The translations under genes and the position numbers were made by a program. Of a stretch of DNA of 64,000 nt, positions 49,757 through 58,105 are shown piece by piece. Below the pieces are notes generated by a model. It was not told the origin of the DNA and did no database searches. It worked only from the letters and a program-made list of their open reading frames with translations. Origin of the DNA: Rhodoluna sp. KAS3 (GTDB lineage Bacteria > Actinomycetota > Actinomycetes > Actinomycetales > Microbacteriaceae); assembly GCF_026000575.1 (NCBI RefSeq), contig NZ_AP026910.1, positions 1,178,001 through 1,242,000 of the forward strand. The letters are read 5' to 3'. Positions within the stretch are counted from its first letter, which is position 1; every line of letters starts with the position of its first letter.

Positions 49757-50654
49757 TTTTGAACACATCGATATCGACATCGAGCTAGAAGAGAAACAGC
49801 GCAAAGCTGACCTTGCGGCAATGTCTGCTGGCCTCGACGCACTCGAGACCAACGCCAGCCAAAAGGGCGGCCGACGCAAGCGTCTACTCAAGGCATTTGC
49901 CCCACTGGTTGCCGTGGCCATTGTTTTTGTAATTTGGGAAATTGCGGTTTTGCTCAAGTTGCAGCCGGACTACATTTTGCCGTCACCGGCCCAGGTATTT
50001 GCCTCACTGGTTGACCAGGCGCAACAGGGGCTGCTGTTTCCTTCAGCACTCAACAGCCTTCGTCGCGGTGTTCAGGGCTTTGCAATTTCACTCGTGATTG
50101 CCCTGCCGATTGGCCTTGCCTTAGGTCTAAACCCAACGCTTCGCGCCATTGCCCGCCCACTGCTTACCGGCTTGCAGCAATTGCCATCGGTGGCGTGGGT
50201 GCCGGCAGCCATCATCTGGTTTGGGCTTTCAGACGCCACTATTTTTGCCGTGGTCCTGCTCGGCGCTGTTCCATCCATCGCCAACGGCCTCATCTCAGGT
50301 ATCGATCAGATTCCACCGATTTACCTGCGCGCCGGCAAGGTTTTGGGCGCCAAGGGCTTCAACAGCATTTACCACATCGTCATCCCGGGCGCATGGCCGG
50401 GCTTCTTGGGCGGCCTTGAACAGGGATGGGCTTTTGCCTGGCGTTCACTGATGGCCGCAGAGTTGATTGCCATTGCGCCATCACTCGGACCTGGCCTCGG
50501 ACTAATGCTCGACACCGGTCGCCAGCTTGGCGACATGTCTTTGGTGCTCGGCTCAATTATCACGATTATGGCCGTGGGTGTTTTGATCGAGCGTCTAGTC
50601 TTTGCACCGGTTCGCCAGCGAACCCTGCGTAACCGCGGGCTTATCGGTCGCTAA
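49749..50654 (+). CDS. ABC transporter permease, SsuC/TauC type
   Basis: This 301-residue permease has about six membrane helices and the EAA loop APRAGKVLGAKG-like region (LRAGKVLGAKGFNSIYHIVI) near residue 200. An N-terminal cytoplasmic extension of about 45 residues is acidic and helical (ELEEKQRKADLAAMSAGLDA). ATG 49749 after AAGGAG is chosen over the frame from 49722, which lies within the ATPase gene. It completes the importer. Its last four bases overlap the converging fprA gene. Confidence 0.9.
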   Translation: MPNFEHIDIDIELEEKQRKADLAAMSAGLDALETNASQKGGRRKRLLKAFAPLVAVAIVFVIWEIAVLLKLQPDYILPSPAQVFASLVDQAQQGLLFPSALNSLRRGVQGFAISLVIALPIGLALGLNPTLRAIARPLLTGLQQLPSVAWVPAAIIWFGLSDATIFAVVLLGAVPSIANGLISGIDQIPPIYLRAGKVLGAKGFNSIYHIVIPGAWPGFLGGLEQGWAFAWRSLMAAELIAIAPSLGPGLGLMLDTGRQLGDMSLVLGSIITIMAVGVLIERLVFAPVRQRTLRNRGLIGR

Positions 50655-52009
50655 GCGTTTGAGATGCTGACCTGCTCTTCGCGGTCAACAACCTTAACGC
50701 GCTCACGCTCTACGTGCGAGGTGTCGGCTGCACCCAGAGCAATCTCGTGCTCGTTCAGCTTTAGCCAACCTGCCCAGGTGGTGTAATCAACGCCGCGGGC
50801 CTTTAGCTCAGCCAAGACGGCATCGGTGTCAGCAACCGCCGGGTCAACCAACTTGTCAACGTCAGCAACCAGGTTTTCAATGGTCTCAGTCGCGTCACTC
50901 TTGGTGTGGCCAATTAGACCAACCGGGCCACGCTTGATCCAACCGGTAGCGTATAGGCCTTCAACCTGTGAACCATCTTCGTCGACAACGCGGCCGCCCT
51001 GGTTACGAATCACACCGTACTTGTCGTCGAATGGAACCTCTGGCAGCTCGCTACCGAAATAGCCGATGGCACGGTAAACCGCCTGAACTGGGAACTCGAC
51101 AAACTGGCCGGTTCCGTGAACCGAAGAACCGTCTGGGTTTAGTTCGGTGCGCTCAAACTTGATGCCTTCAACTTTGTCGGTGCCAAGAATTTCAACTGGG
51201 CTCGAGAAGAAGTGCAGGTGCAAGCGGCGGCTCGCGCCCTTTGGTTCTTCTTCGCGCCAACCTTCGATGATTCGCGCCATGACCTTGTGCTGGTTGGTGA
51301 CACCCTCAGCATCCTCGTCAAACCAGCCCTCAGGAAAGTCCTCGTCGTAAAGCACTAGGTCAACATCTTCAAGTTCGCCTAGTTCGCGAAGCTCAATCGG
51401 GGTGAATTTAATTTGAGCTGGACCGCGGCGACCAAAAACGTGAACATCGGTGACCGGTGAAGCCTTTAGGCCTTCATAAACGTTGGCCGGAATATCAGTT
51501 GAAAGCATGTCATCAGCGTGCTTTGCCAATACGCGAGCAACGTCGAGGGCCACGTTTCCGTTACCCAAAACTGCAACCTGCTTGGCGTTTAGCGGCCAGG
51601 TGCGCGGAAAGTCAGGGTGGCCGTCGTACCAAGAAACAAAGTCAGCTGCACCGTATGAACCCTCAAGGTCAACACCAGGGATGTTTAGGGTTGCGTCTTT
51701 GATGGCACCGGTGGCAAAAATCACCGCGTGGTAGTGCTTGCGAATGTCTGCAAGGGTTAGGTCTTTGCCAAACTCAACGTTGCCGAAGAATCGAATCACA
51801 CCAGAGTCGAGCATCTCGTGCAATGAGTTGACAATGCCCTTGATGCGCGGGTGGTCCGGTGCAACACCGTAGCGAATTAGACCGTAAGGCGCAGGTAGCG
51901 AGTCGAATAGATCGATGTTTACATCTGGGTACTTGCTGGCCAAGATGTTGCCGGCGTAGATACCAGCCGGACCGGCGCCGATAATCGCTACGCGAAGGTG
52001 CTTACTCAT
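50651..52009 (-). CDS. fprA: NADPH:ferredoxin oxidoreductase FprA type
   Basis: This 452-residue flavoprotein of the adrenodoxin-reductase group (FprA of Mycobacterium) passes electrons from NADPH to ferredoxin. The FAD site is VAIIGAGPAGIYAGNILAS and the NADPH site is VAVLGNGNVALDVARVLAKH. TGWIKRGPVGLIGHTKSDAT marks the C-terminal signature. It is the last gene of the sulfate operon, so it probably feeds the ferredoxin-dependent sulfite reductase; the ferredoxin itself is not encoded here. The ATG overlaps the cysG end with GAGGAA as ribosome-binding site. Confidence 0.92.
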   Translation of the reverse strand: MSKHLRVAIIGAGPAGIYAGNILASKYPDVNIDLFDSLPAPYGLIRYGVAPDHPRIKGIVNSLHEMLDSGVIRFFGNVEFGKDLTLADIRKHYHAVIFATGAIKDATLNIPGVDLEGSYGAADFVSWYDGHPDFPRTWPLNAKQVAVLGNGNVALDVARVLAKHADDMLSTDIPANVYEGLKASPVTDVHVFGRRGPAQIKFTPIELRELGELEDVDLVLYDEDFPEGWFDEDAEGVTNQHKVMARIIEGWREEEPKGASRRLHLHFFSSPVEILGTDKVEGIKFERTELNPDGSSVHGTGQFVEFPVQAVYRAIGYFGSELPEVPFDDKYGVIRNQGGRVVDEDGSQVEGLYATGWIKRGPVGLIGHTKSDATETIENLVADVDKLVDPAVADTDAVLAELKARGVDYTTWAGWLKLNEHEIALGAADTSHVERERVKVVDREEQVSISNA

Positions 52010-53219
52010 TTGATTCCTCTTCTTTGTTTCTCTCGTTCACGACATCACCAATCACAATTACCGCTGGCGCTTTCACACCGATTTCTGCGGCAACCTTGGC
52101 AACTTCACCAAGTGTGGATCGGGTAATTCTTTGGCCCTGGCCGTAGCCATCTTCGATGATGGCAATTGGGCAATCTTTTCCGCGGGCTCCGGCAGCAAGA
52201 TTTGCTGCGCTCTCAGCCAGCGAGGCGACACCCATCAATATCACCACAGTGTGGTCGCACCCACCGGTGATTTCGCTAACGGCAATGTGGCCGGTAATCA
52301 CGGTGAATGAGGTTGACACCCCGCGGTGAGTTAGTGGAATGCCAGCCAGGGCAGGAACAGCGATGGCGCTGCTGACGCCTGGTACGACTTCAACCTCAAC
52401 GCCGTTTGCCACGCAAAAATCAAGCTCTTCGCCGCCGCGACCAAAAACGTATGGGTCGCCGCCCTTGAGCCGAACCACGCGCTTGCCGAGTTTGGCCTGG
52501 TCAACCAGAATTTGGTTGATCTGGTCCTGTGGAACCGGGTGGTTGCTTGGGCCTTTACCAACATCGATTACCTCAACGCCTGGGTGCAGGTGTTCCAACA
52601 AGGCGCGCGGACCGAGGCGGTCGGTCACCACTACATCGGCGGCATAAAGAAGGCGTTGGCCGCGAACCGTGATTAGGTCTTCGGCACCCGGGCCGCCACC
52701 AACCAAGGCAACAGTGCCAGCCAGCTTTTCTTGTGCCTTGCGCACCGCGGCAGTTGGCAGTTTGCCCTCGGTAAGTTGATCTTGAATGGCATCTCTAAGT
52801 GCCATGCCGCGGCGAGGGTCGCCGCCACCAAAAGCGGCCACGGTTACGCCGTCAAAACGTGCAACTGCCGGCACCCAAGCGGTTGACTTTTCAGCCTCGG
52901 CAGCATTTACCGAAATAATCTGATGCGCCTCAGCCTCTTGGGTTACCGCAGCGTCGACTTCGGCAACACCGGTTGCCGTCTGAACCAACCATGCACCGGC
53001 TAGGTCGCCGCTTTCGAAACCACGCTGGTGCCAGGTGATGCTTCCCTTTGCCGCGAGGTCAGCCAAATCGGCTGTTACCTCTGGCGAAATTAGGGTCACC
53101 GAAGCGCCCGCGGCCAATAGGCCGTGGACTCGACGGGTGCCCACTTTTCCTCCGCCAATCACAACGACCTTTCGGCCGGCAATGCGGAGTCCCAGTGGGT
53201 AAAGCTCTGACTGGGTCAT
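52002..53219 (-). CDS. cysG: Siroheme synthase / uroporphyrinogen III methyltransferase CysG
   Basis: This two-domain enzyme, 405 residues, supplies siroheme for sulfite reductase. The N-terminal dehydrogenase-type domain starts with a Rossmann motif (VVVIGGGKVGTRRVHGLLAA). The C-terminal SUMT domain (from about residue 165) has VALVGGGPGAEDLITVRG, VVRLKGGDPYVFGRGGEEL and PGVSSAIAVPALAGIPLTHR. The length equals the Mycobacterium CysG type, shorter than E. coli CysG. The final iron insertion is likely done by the divergent CbiX-like protein. It overlaps cysN by four bases. Confidence 0.94.
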   Translation of the reverse strand: MTQSELYPLGLRIAGRKVVVIGGGKVGTRRVHGLLAAGASVTLISPEVTADLADLAAKGSITWHQRGFESGDLAGAWLVQTATGVAEVDAAVTQEAEAHQIISVNAAEAEKSTAWVPAVARFDGVTVAAFGGGDPRRGMALRDAIQDQLTEGKLPTAAVRKAQEKLAGTVALVGGGPGAEDLITVRGQRLLYAADVVVTDRLGPRALLEHLHPGVEVIDVGKGPSNHPVPQDQINQILVDQAKLGKRVVRLKGGDPYVFGRGGEELDFCVANGVEVEVVPGVSSAIAVPALAGIPLTHRGVSTSFTVITGHIAVSEITGGCDHTVVILMGVASLAESAANLAAGARGKDCPIAIIEDGYGQGQRITRSTLGEVAKVAAEIGVKAPAVIVIGDVVNERNKEEESNE

Positions 53220-54556
53220 ATTGAGAAGTTGACCAGTTCCAAATTGGTGTGGATTCCAGCACCGAGGGTTGCGCCATCCTGAGGCTGAATAATCAAGAAA
53301 GCACCGGCACGGCGGTTATCGCGGTAATCATCAAAAGGCAGCGCTGCGGCCAGCTTGATCATCACGTGAGCAATGTCGTTGACCTCAATTTTGTCGGCTG
53401 GGTCAATTGCCAAAGTGTCTAGGTTGCGGCGGCCAATCACCTGAGAGATTACTGCCTGAACCGTTGAGGTGCCGGTCTTGACCAACACTCGAGCACCAGG
53501 CTCAACCGAGCGTGGGTCAAGCCAAAAGACCTCGGCCTCAATCAGGTTGACTGACTCTGGCAGGGTGTTTGAAGCACCGATAACTGCACCGCGGGCAACG
53601 TCAAACTCTTCTGCCAATCGCAGGTTGACCGACTGCGGAGCAAAGGCTTGATCTACGCTCTTGCCGGCAATGTCGATGCCAACCACCTTGGTCTTGTAGT
53701 TACCCGGAACGATTTCTACCGAGTCACCAACTTTGACCACACCTGAAGAAATTTGCCCGGCATACCCGCGGTAGTCACGGAATTCATCGGTGTCTACGCT
53801 TGGGGCCAAACCACCCTGCGGACGAATTACCAACTGAACCGGAAAGCGGAATGCCTCATTTTCAGACTCAAGCTCATCGATAGCCGGAAGCTGCTCGAGC
53901 AACTCAATCAGGGTTGGGCCGGTGTACCAAGGAGTCTTGGTTGAGCGCTCAACTACGTTGTCACCCTCAAGAGCTGAAACCGGAATCACGTGCACCTGAT
54001 CGAGTCTCATGCCGTTGGTCAAACGGCTGAGGTCGGTCACGATGTCGTTGTAAACCTGCTCGCTGAAGTCAACCAGGTCAATCTTGTTCACGGCAACAAT
54101 CACGTTTGGCACGCGCAACAGTGCAACCACCGATAGGTGGCGGCGGGTCTGCTCAAGCACACCCTTGCGAGCATCGATCAAAACCACAACGGCGTCGGCA
54201 GTTGCTGCACCGGTCACCATGTTGCGGGTGTACTGAACGTGACCTGGGCAGTCGGCCAAAATGAATGAGCGCTCGCTGGTCGAGAAGTAGCGGTAGGCAA
54301 CATCGATGGTGATGCCCTGCTCACGCTCGGCACGAAGACCATCGGTTAGCAGTGCTAGGTCAAGGCCTCCGGCCTCGCCACCAAAACCGCGTTCGGCTGA
54401 GGTGCGGGCAACAGCTTCAAGCTGGTCAACCAAAACCGCCTTGCTGTCGTGCAGCAAACGGCCAACCAACGTTGACTTGCCATCGTCTACCGAACCGGCA
54501 GTGGCAAAGCGCAGCAGGGTTCTGGTCTGCGCCAAAGTCTGGGTGATTTCCGGCAT
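53216..54556 (-). CDS. cysN: Sulfate adenylyltransferase subunit 1 CysN
   Basis: CysN is the GTPase subunit that drives ATP sulfurylase (CysDN) to make APS from sulfate. The 446-residue protein has the G1 loop GSVDDGKSTLVGRLLHD, G3 LADCPGHVQYTRNM, G4 VAVNKIDL and elongation-factor-like beta domains. No APS kinase (CysC) domain is fused, consistent with direct APS reduction here. Its ATG overlaps the cysD stop by one base. Confidence 0.96.
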   Translation of the reverse strand: MPEITQTLAQTRTLLRFATAGSVDDGKSTLVGRLLHDSKAVLVDQLEAVARTSAERGFGGEAGGLDLALLTDGLRAEREQGITIDVAYRYFSTSERSFILADCPGHVQYTRNMVTGAATADAVVVLIDARKGVLEQTRRHLSVVALLRVPNVIVAVNKIDLVDFSEQVYNDIVTDLSRLTNGMRLDQVHVIPVSALEGDNVVERSTKTPWYTGPTLIELLEQLPAIDELESENEAFRFPVQLVIRPQGGLAPSVDTDEFRDYRGYAGQISSGVVKVGDSVEIVPGNYKTKVVGIDIAGKSVDQAFAPQSVNLRLAEEFDVARGAVIGASNTLPESVNLIEAEVFWLDPRSVEPGARVLVKTGTSTVQAVISQVIGRRNLDTLAIDPADKIEVNDIAHVMIKLAAALPFDDYRDNRRAGAFLIIQPQDGATLGAGIHTNLELVNFSI

Positions 54557-55470
54557 TAGAAGTAGCCTTCCTTCTTGCGGTCTTCCATTGCCGCCTCTGA
54601 AATTCGGTCATCGGCACGGGTAGCACCGCGCTCGGTCAAAGTTGAAGCCGCAACCTCAAGCACCACATCTGAGATGGTGCGAGCAGGCGACTCAACGGCA
54701 CCGGTGCAGCTCATGTCACCAACTGTGCGGTAGCGAACCAAGCGGGTCTCAACGACCTCATCTGGTGTTGGCTCAGATACTGGGCCAACCGCACGCCACA
54801 TACCGTCACGCTGATAAACCTCGCGCTCGTGCGCATAGTAAAGCGGTGGCAACTCAATGCCCTCGCGCTCGATGTAGCGCCAAATGTCTAGCTCGGTCCA
54901 GTTAGAAATCGGAAACGCGCGAACGTGCTGACCAGGTAGGTGGCGACCGTTGTATAGGTTCCAAAGTTCTGGTCTCTGGTTGCGTGGGTCCCACTGACCA
55001 AACTCATCGCGCAAGCTGATGATGCGCTCCTTGGCACGAGCCTTGTCTTCGTCGCGGCGAGCGCCACCGAAAACTGCATCGTGCTTGCCAGCAGCAATTG
55101 CATCAAGCAACGGCAAGGTCTGCAGCGGGTTACGAGTGCCATCTGGGCGCTCTTGCAGCACACCGCGGTCGATGTAATCCTGAACACTGGCTACCTCTAG
55201 GCGCAGGCCAAGCTTTTCTACAGTGCGGTCGCGAAACTCGATGACCTCAGGAAAGTTGTGGCCGGTGTCAACGTGCAGAACCGGGAAAGGTACCTTGCCA
55301 GGCCAAAACGCCTTGGTGGCCAGGTGCAGAACAACTACTGAGTCCTTGCCGCCCGAGAACAAAAGCACTGGGCGTTCAAATTCAGCAACCACTTCACGGA
55401 TGATGTGGATCGACTCACTCTCGAGTGTGTCTAAGAGGTCTAGTCGGTGATCAGAGAGCTTCTGACTCAT
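54556..55470 (-). CDS. cysD: Sulfate adenylyltransferase subunit 2 CysD
   Basis: CysD is the catalytic ATP-pyrophosphatase-type subunit of ATP sulfurylase. The 304-residue protein has the PP-loop VLLFSGGKDSVVVLHLATKA and conserved HVDTGHNFPEVIEFRD, GARRDEDKARAKERI and FPISNWTELDIWRYI. ATG 55470 overlaps the cysH stop (ATGA); the frame to 55485 is read-through. The C-terminus ends MEDRKKEGYF, as in the family. Confidence 0.96.
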   Translation of the reverse strand: MSQKLSDHRLDLLDTLESESIHIIREVVAEFERPVLLFSGGKDSVVVLHLATKAFWPGKVPFPVLHVDTGHNFPEVIEFRDRTVEKLGLRLEVASVQDYIDRGVLQERPDGTRNPLQTLPLLDAIAAGKHDAVFGGARRDEDKARAKERIISLRDEFGQWDPRNQRPELWNLYNGRHLPGQHVRAFPISNWTELDIWRYIEREGIELPPLYYAHEREVYQRDGMWRAVGPVSEPTPDEVVETRLVRYRTVGDMSCTGAVESPARTISDVVLEVAASTLTERGATRADDRISEAAMEDRKKEGYF

Positions 55471-56204
55471 ATGTGTAACCCACATTCAGTCTTGTTGGCG
55501 CCGGCCCAGCGGCCAGAGCGAGGGTCTTCACCCTCGGCAACTGGCTTGGTGCAAGGCTCGCAGCCGATTGATGGATATCCGTTTGAAAGCAATAGGTTGA
55601 CCGGAACTTTGTTCTCGGTGGCGTAGTCGATTAGCTGGTCAAAAGTCCAAGCAGCCAGCGGGTTTACTTTGACCAACCCGTTCTTTTCGTCCCACACCAA
55701 AAGCGGGGTGTTGGCGCGGGTCGGCGCCTCGTCGCGGCGCACACCGGTGAACCACAATTCGTAGTTCTGAAGGCTGTTGTGCAGCGGGTCAACCTTGCGC
55801 AGCTGGCAGCAAAGGTTTGGGTCACGCGACCAAAGCTTTTCGCCGTATTGGGCATCCTGTTCGGCAACGGTCTGCTTTGGCTTTACATCAACCACACGGA
55901 TAGGCAGTGCGCGAGCAACCTCGTTGCGCGTTACAACTGTCTCAGCAAAGTGGTACCCGGTGTCGAGAAACAAGACATCGACGTTTGGAATTTGCTGCGA
56001 GACAATGTGCGGCAAAACTGAGTCGGCCATTGAGCAAGCAACCGCGATTGAGTCGGCCGCAAAGTTCTTTGCCACCCAGGCAATAACCTGCTCGGCAGTT
56101 GCCTCGGTGCCCGAAGCCGCGATGGCCTCAAACTCGGCGTTGCCCTGCCCGACTAATTCTTTTAGCTCGTCAACGCTACGGCGTTGTTCGGTAGTCAAAC
56201 TCAT
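55467..56204 (-). CDS. cysH: Adenylylsulfate (APS) reductase CysH, iron-sulfur type
   Basis: CysH reduces activated sulfate to sulfite. The 245-residue enzyme carries the cysteine pairs of the [4Fe-4S] assimilatory APS reductases: CCQLRKVDPL and GCEPCTKPVAEGED. The catalytic tail is TECGLHI at the end. The PP-loop-like start is SIAVACSMADSVLPHIVSQQ, with FLDTGYHFAETV following. The cluster cysteines mean it uses APS, not PAPS, which fits the absence of CysC. The ATG overlaps the sulfite reductase stop by four bases; the longer frame to 56237 is out of family. Confidence 0.95.
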   Translation of the reverse strand: MSLTTEQRRSVDELKELVGQGNAEFEAIAASGTEATAEQVIAWVAKNFAADSIAVACSMADSVLPHIVSQQIPNVDVLFLDTGYHFAETVVTRNEVARALPIRVVDVKPKQTVAEQDAQYGEKLWSRDPNLCCQLRKVDPLHNSLQNYELWFTGVRRDEAPTRANTPLLVWDEKNGLVKVNPLAAWTFDQLIDYATENKVPVNLLLSNGYPSIGCEPCTKPVAEGEDPRSGRWAGANKTECGLHI

Positions 56205-57913
56205 TGCAGTGCCTCTTCTTCTGCGCGGTGTGCCCATTCGGCAAAGGTTTCACCCTCGGCTGCGTCTTCGTCGTAGCGGCGAACCACTCGCTCAACGTAG
56301 CTGTCTAGGTTTGCAGCGGTGACCTTGAGTCCGCGAACGGTGCGGCCAAGGCCAGCTTCTTCGCGATCCTTCGATGCCAATCCTCCACCAAGGTGCACCT
56401 GGAATCCAGGCTCCATGCCACCGTTGCCATCCGGCAACAACTGACCCTTTAGGCCAATGTCAGCAATCTGAATGCGAGCACAAGAGTTTGGGCAACCGTT
56501 GATGTGCAGGCTGATTGGTCGCTCAAGCTTTACGTCAGCCAAGGTTTTTTCTAGCGTGTGCACAGCCTTGGTTGCGGTGTTCTTGGTGTCAACAATTGCC
56601 AACTTGCAGTACTCAATACCGGTGCAGGCAATGGTCGCGCGTCTAAAGTCACTTGGGCGGGCAGCCAGACCAATCTCATCTAGTTCGGCAATGATTGCCT
56701 CAACATCCTTTTCTTCGATGTCAAGTAAAACCAACTTCTGGTGAGCGGTGGTGCGCAAACGGGTTGAGCCGTACTTCTCAAGCAGGTCAGCAAGCTGGCC
56801 CAAGATGGTGCCAGAAACGCGGCCAACCACTGGGGTCACACCAATGTAGAACTTGCCGTCCTTCTGCTTGTGAACACCGATGTGGTCGCCGATGCCCTTG
56901 GCCATCGGAATCGATGGACCGTCAGGTAGCGGAGCATCTAGGTACTCAGTCTCAAGAATTTGGCGGAACTTCTCTGGACCCCAATCGGCCATCAAGAACT
57001 TCAAACGTGCCTTGTTGCGCAGGCGGCGGAAGCCGTAGTCGCGGAACAATGAGCAGACGCCGTACCAAACATCGGCAACACGATCTGGTGCAACCCAGGT
57101 GCCCAAGCGCTCGGCCAGGCGAGGTGCGGTTGACAAACCTCCACCTACCCAAAGGTCAAAACCCACGCCGTATTCAGGGTGCTCAACGGCAACAAAAGCA
57201 AGGTCGTTGATTTCGTGAACCACATCCTGGCTTGGGTGGCCGGTGATGGCTGACTTGAATTTGCGTGGCAGGTTAGCCAGCTCTGGGTCACCAATGTATT
57301 TTTTGACAATGTCACGGATGATCGGTGTTGCATCGATAAGTTCATCGGCAGCGATGCCAGCAACCGGCGAACCAAGAATGATTCGAGGCACGTCACCACA
57401 GGCCTCAGTGGTTTCTAGACCAACCGCTTCGAGGCGCTTCCAGATTTCTGGAACGTTTTCGACTTCGATCCAGTGCAGCTGGAAATTCTGACGGTCGGTA
57501 ACGTCTGCGGTGTCGCGACCAAATTCACGGCTGATGCCTGCGATTACCCGAAGCTGCTCGGTAGTTAGCTGACCTGAGTCAATGCGAACGCGAAGCATGA
57601 AGTACTTGTCTTCAAGCTCGTGAGGCTCAAGCTGAGCGGTCTTGCCGCCATCGATGCCCGGCTTGCGCTGGGTGTACAGACCCCACCAGCGGAATCGACC
57701 GTGCAGGTCAGTCTCATCGATTGAGTCAAAGCCCTCTTTGGAATAAATGGTTTCGATGCGGTCGCGTACCGAAAGGCCGCCGTCCTGCTGCTTCCACTGT
57801 TCGTTCTCATTCAGTGGCTCAGTGCCGTCTACCTTCCACTGACCATTCGAGCGCCCCTCGCGCGGTGGCCTAGCTGCGGCGTGGGTTCCGCCGACCGGTG
57901 TGTTTTCACTCAT
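56201..57913 (-). CDS. sir: Ferredoxin-dependent sulfite reductase
   Basis: This 570-residue siroheme/[4Fe-4S] enzyme of the nitrite/sulfite reductase family, as in Mycobacterium SirA/NirA, reduces sulfite to sulfide. The two halves each have the ferredoxin-like and catalytic fold. Cluster cysteines are in TIACTGIEYCKLAI and INGCPNSCARIQIADIGLKG. The start FRWWGLYTQRKPGIDGGKTA is typical. Operon position with cysH, cysD, cysN, cysG and fprA decides for sulfite rather than nitrite. AAGGA lies six bases before the ATG at 57913, making it the first gene of the operon. Confidence 0.92.
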   Translation of the reverse strand: MSENTPVGGTHAAARPPREGRSNGQWKVDGTEPLNENEQWKQQDGGLSVRDRIETIYSKEGFDSIDETDLHGRFRWWGLYTQRKPGIDGGKTAQLEPHELEDKYFMLRVRIDSGQLTTEQLRVIAGISREFGRDTADVTDRQNFQLHWIEVENVPEIWKRLEAVGLETTEACGDVPRIILGSPVAGIAADELIDATPIIRDIVKKYIGDPELANLPRKFKSAITGHPSQDVVHEINDLAFVAVEHPEYGVGFDLWVGGGLSTAPRLAERLGTWVAPDRVADVWYGVCSLFRDYGFRRLRNKARLKFLMADWGPEKFRQILETEYLDAPLPDGPSIPMAKGIGDHIGVHKQKDGKFYIGVTPVVGRVSGTILGQLADLLEKYGSTRLRTTAHQKLVLLDIEEKDVEAIIAELDEIGLAARPSDFRRATIACTGIEYCKLAIVDTKNTATKAVHTLEKTLADVKLERPISLHINGCPNSCARIQIADIGLKGQLLPDGNGGMEPGFQVHLGGGLASKDREEAGLGRTVRGLKVTAANLDSYVERVVRRYDEDAAEGETFAEWAHRAEEEALQ

Positions 57914-58105
57914 CGAAATTCCTTAAAAAATGGGGGTGTCAGGCCCCGTGACTTATTCAACTTTAGGGCTTGCAAATTTGGAGGCTGAAACATTCTGTAA
58001 TAACCAACTTCCGCGCCACAGAGCCAAAGTAGCCTCATTTCAGAACTAGCAATTCCTACCATTTGGGTAGACTAAGCGGAACCCCTTTTAGGCATTGAGG
58101 ACACC
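57914..58105. promoter_or_regulatory. Divergent promoter region of the sulfate operon and the chelatase gene
   Basis: 192 bases without a gene. It holds TGAAACATT (57986-57994), also found upstream of the Rrf2 gene; minus-strand -10 candidates TAAAGT and TATTAC for the sulfite reductase gene; and the inverted repeat CTACC-N5-GGTAG (58056-58070), which overlaps a plus-strand -10 box TAGACT (58068-58073) for the chelatase gene. Confidence 0.55.

Noticed and set aside
56201-57913. Assimilatory nitrite reductase
   Set aside because: The family covers both nitrite and sulfite enzymes, but overlap with cysH and the sulfur operon context point to sulfite.
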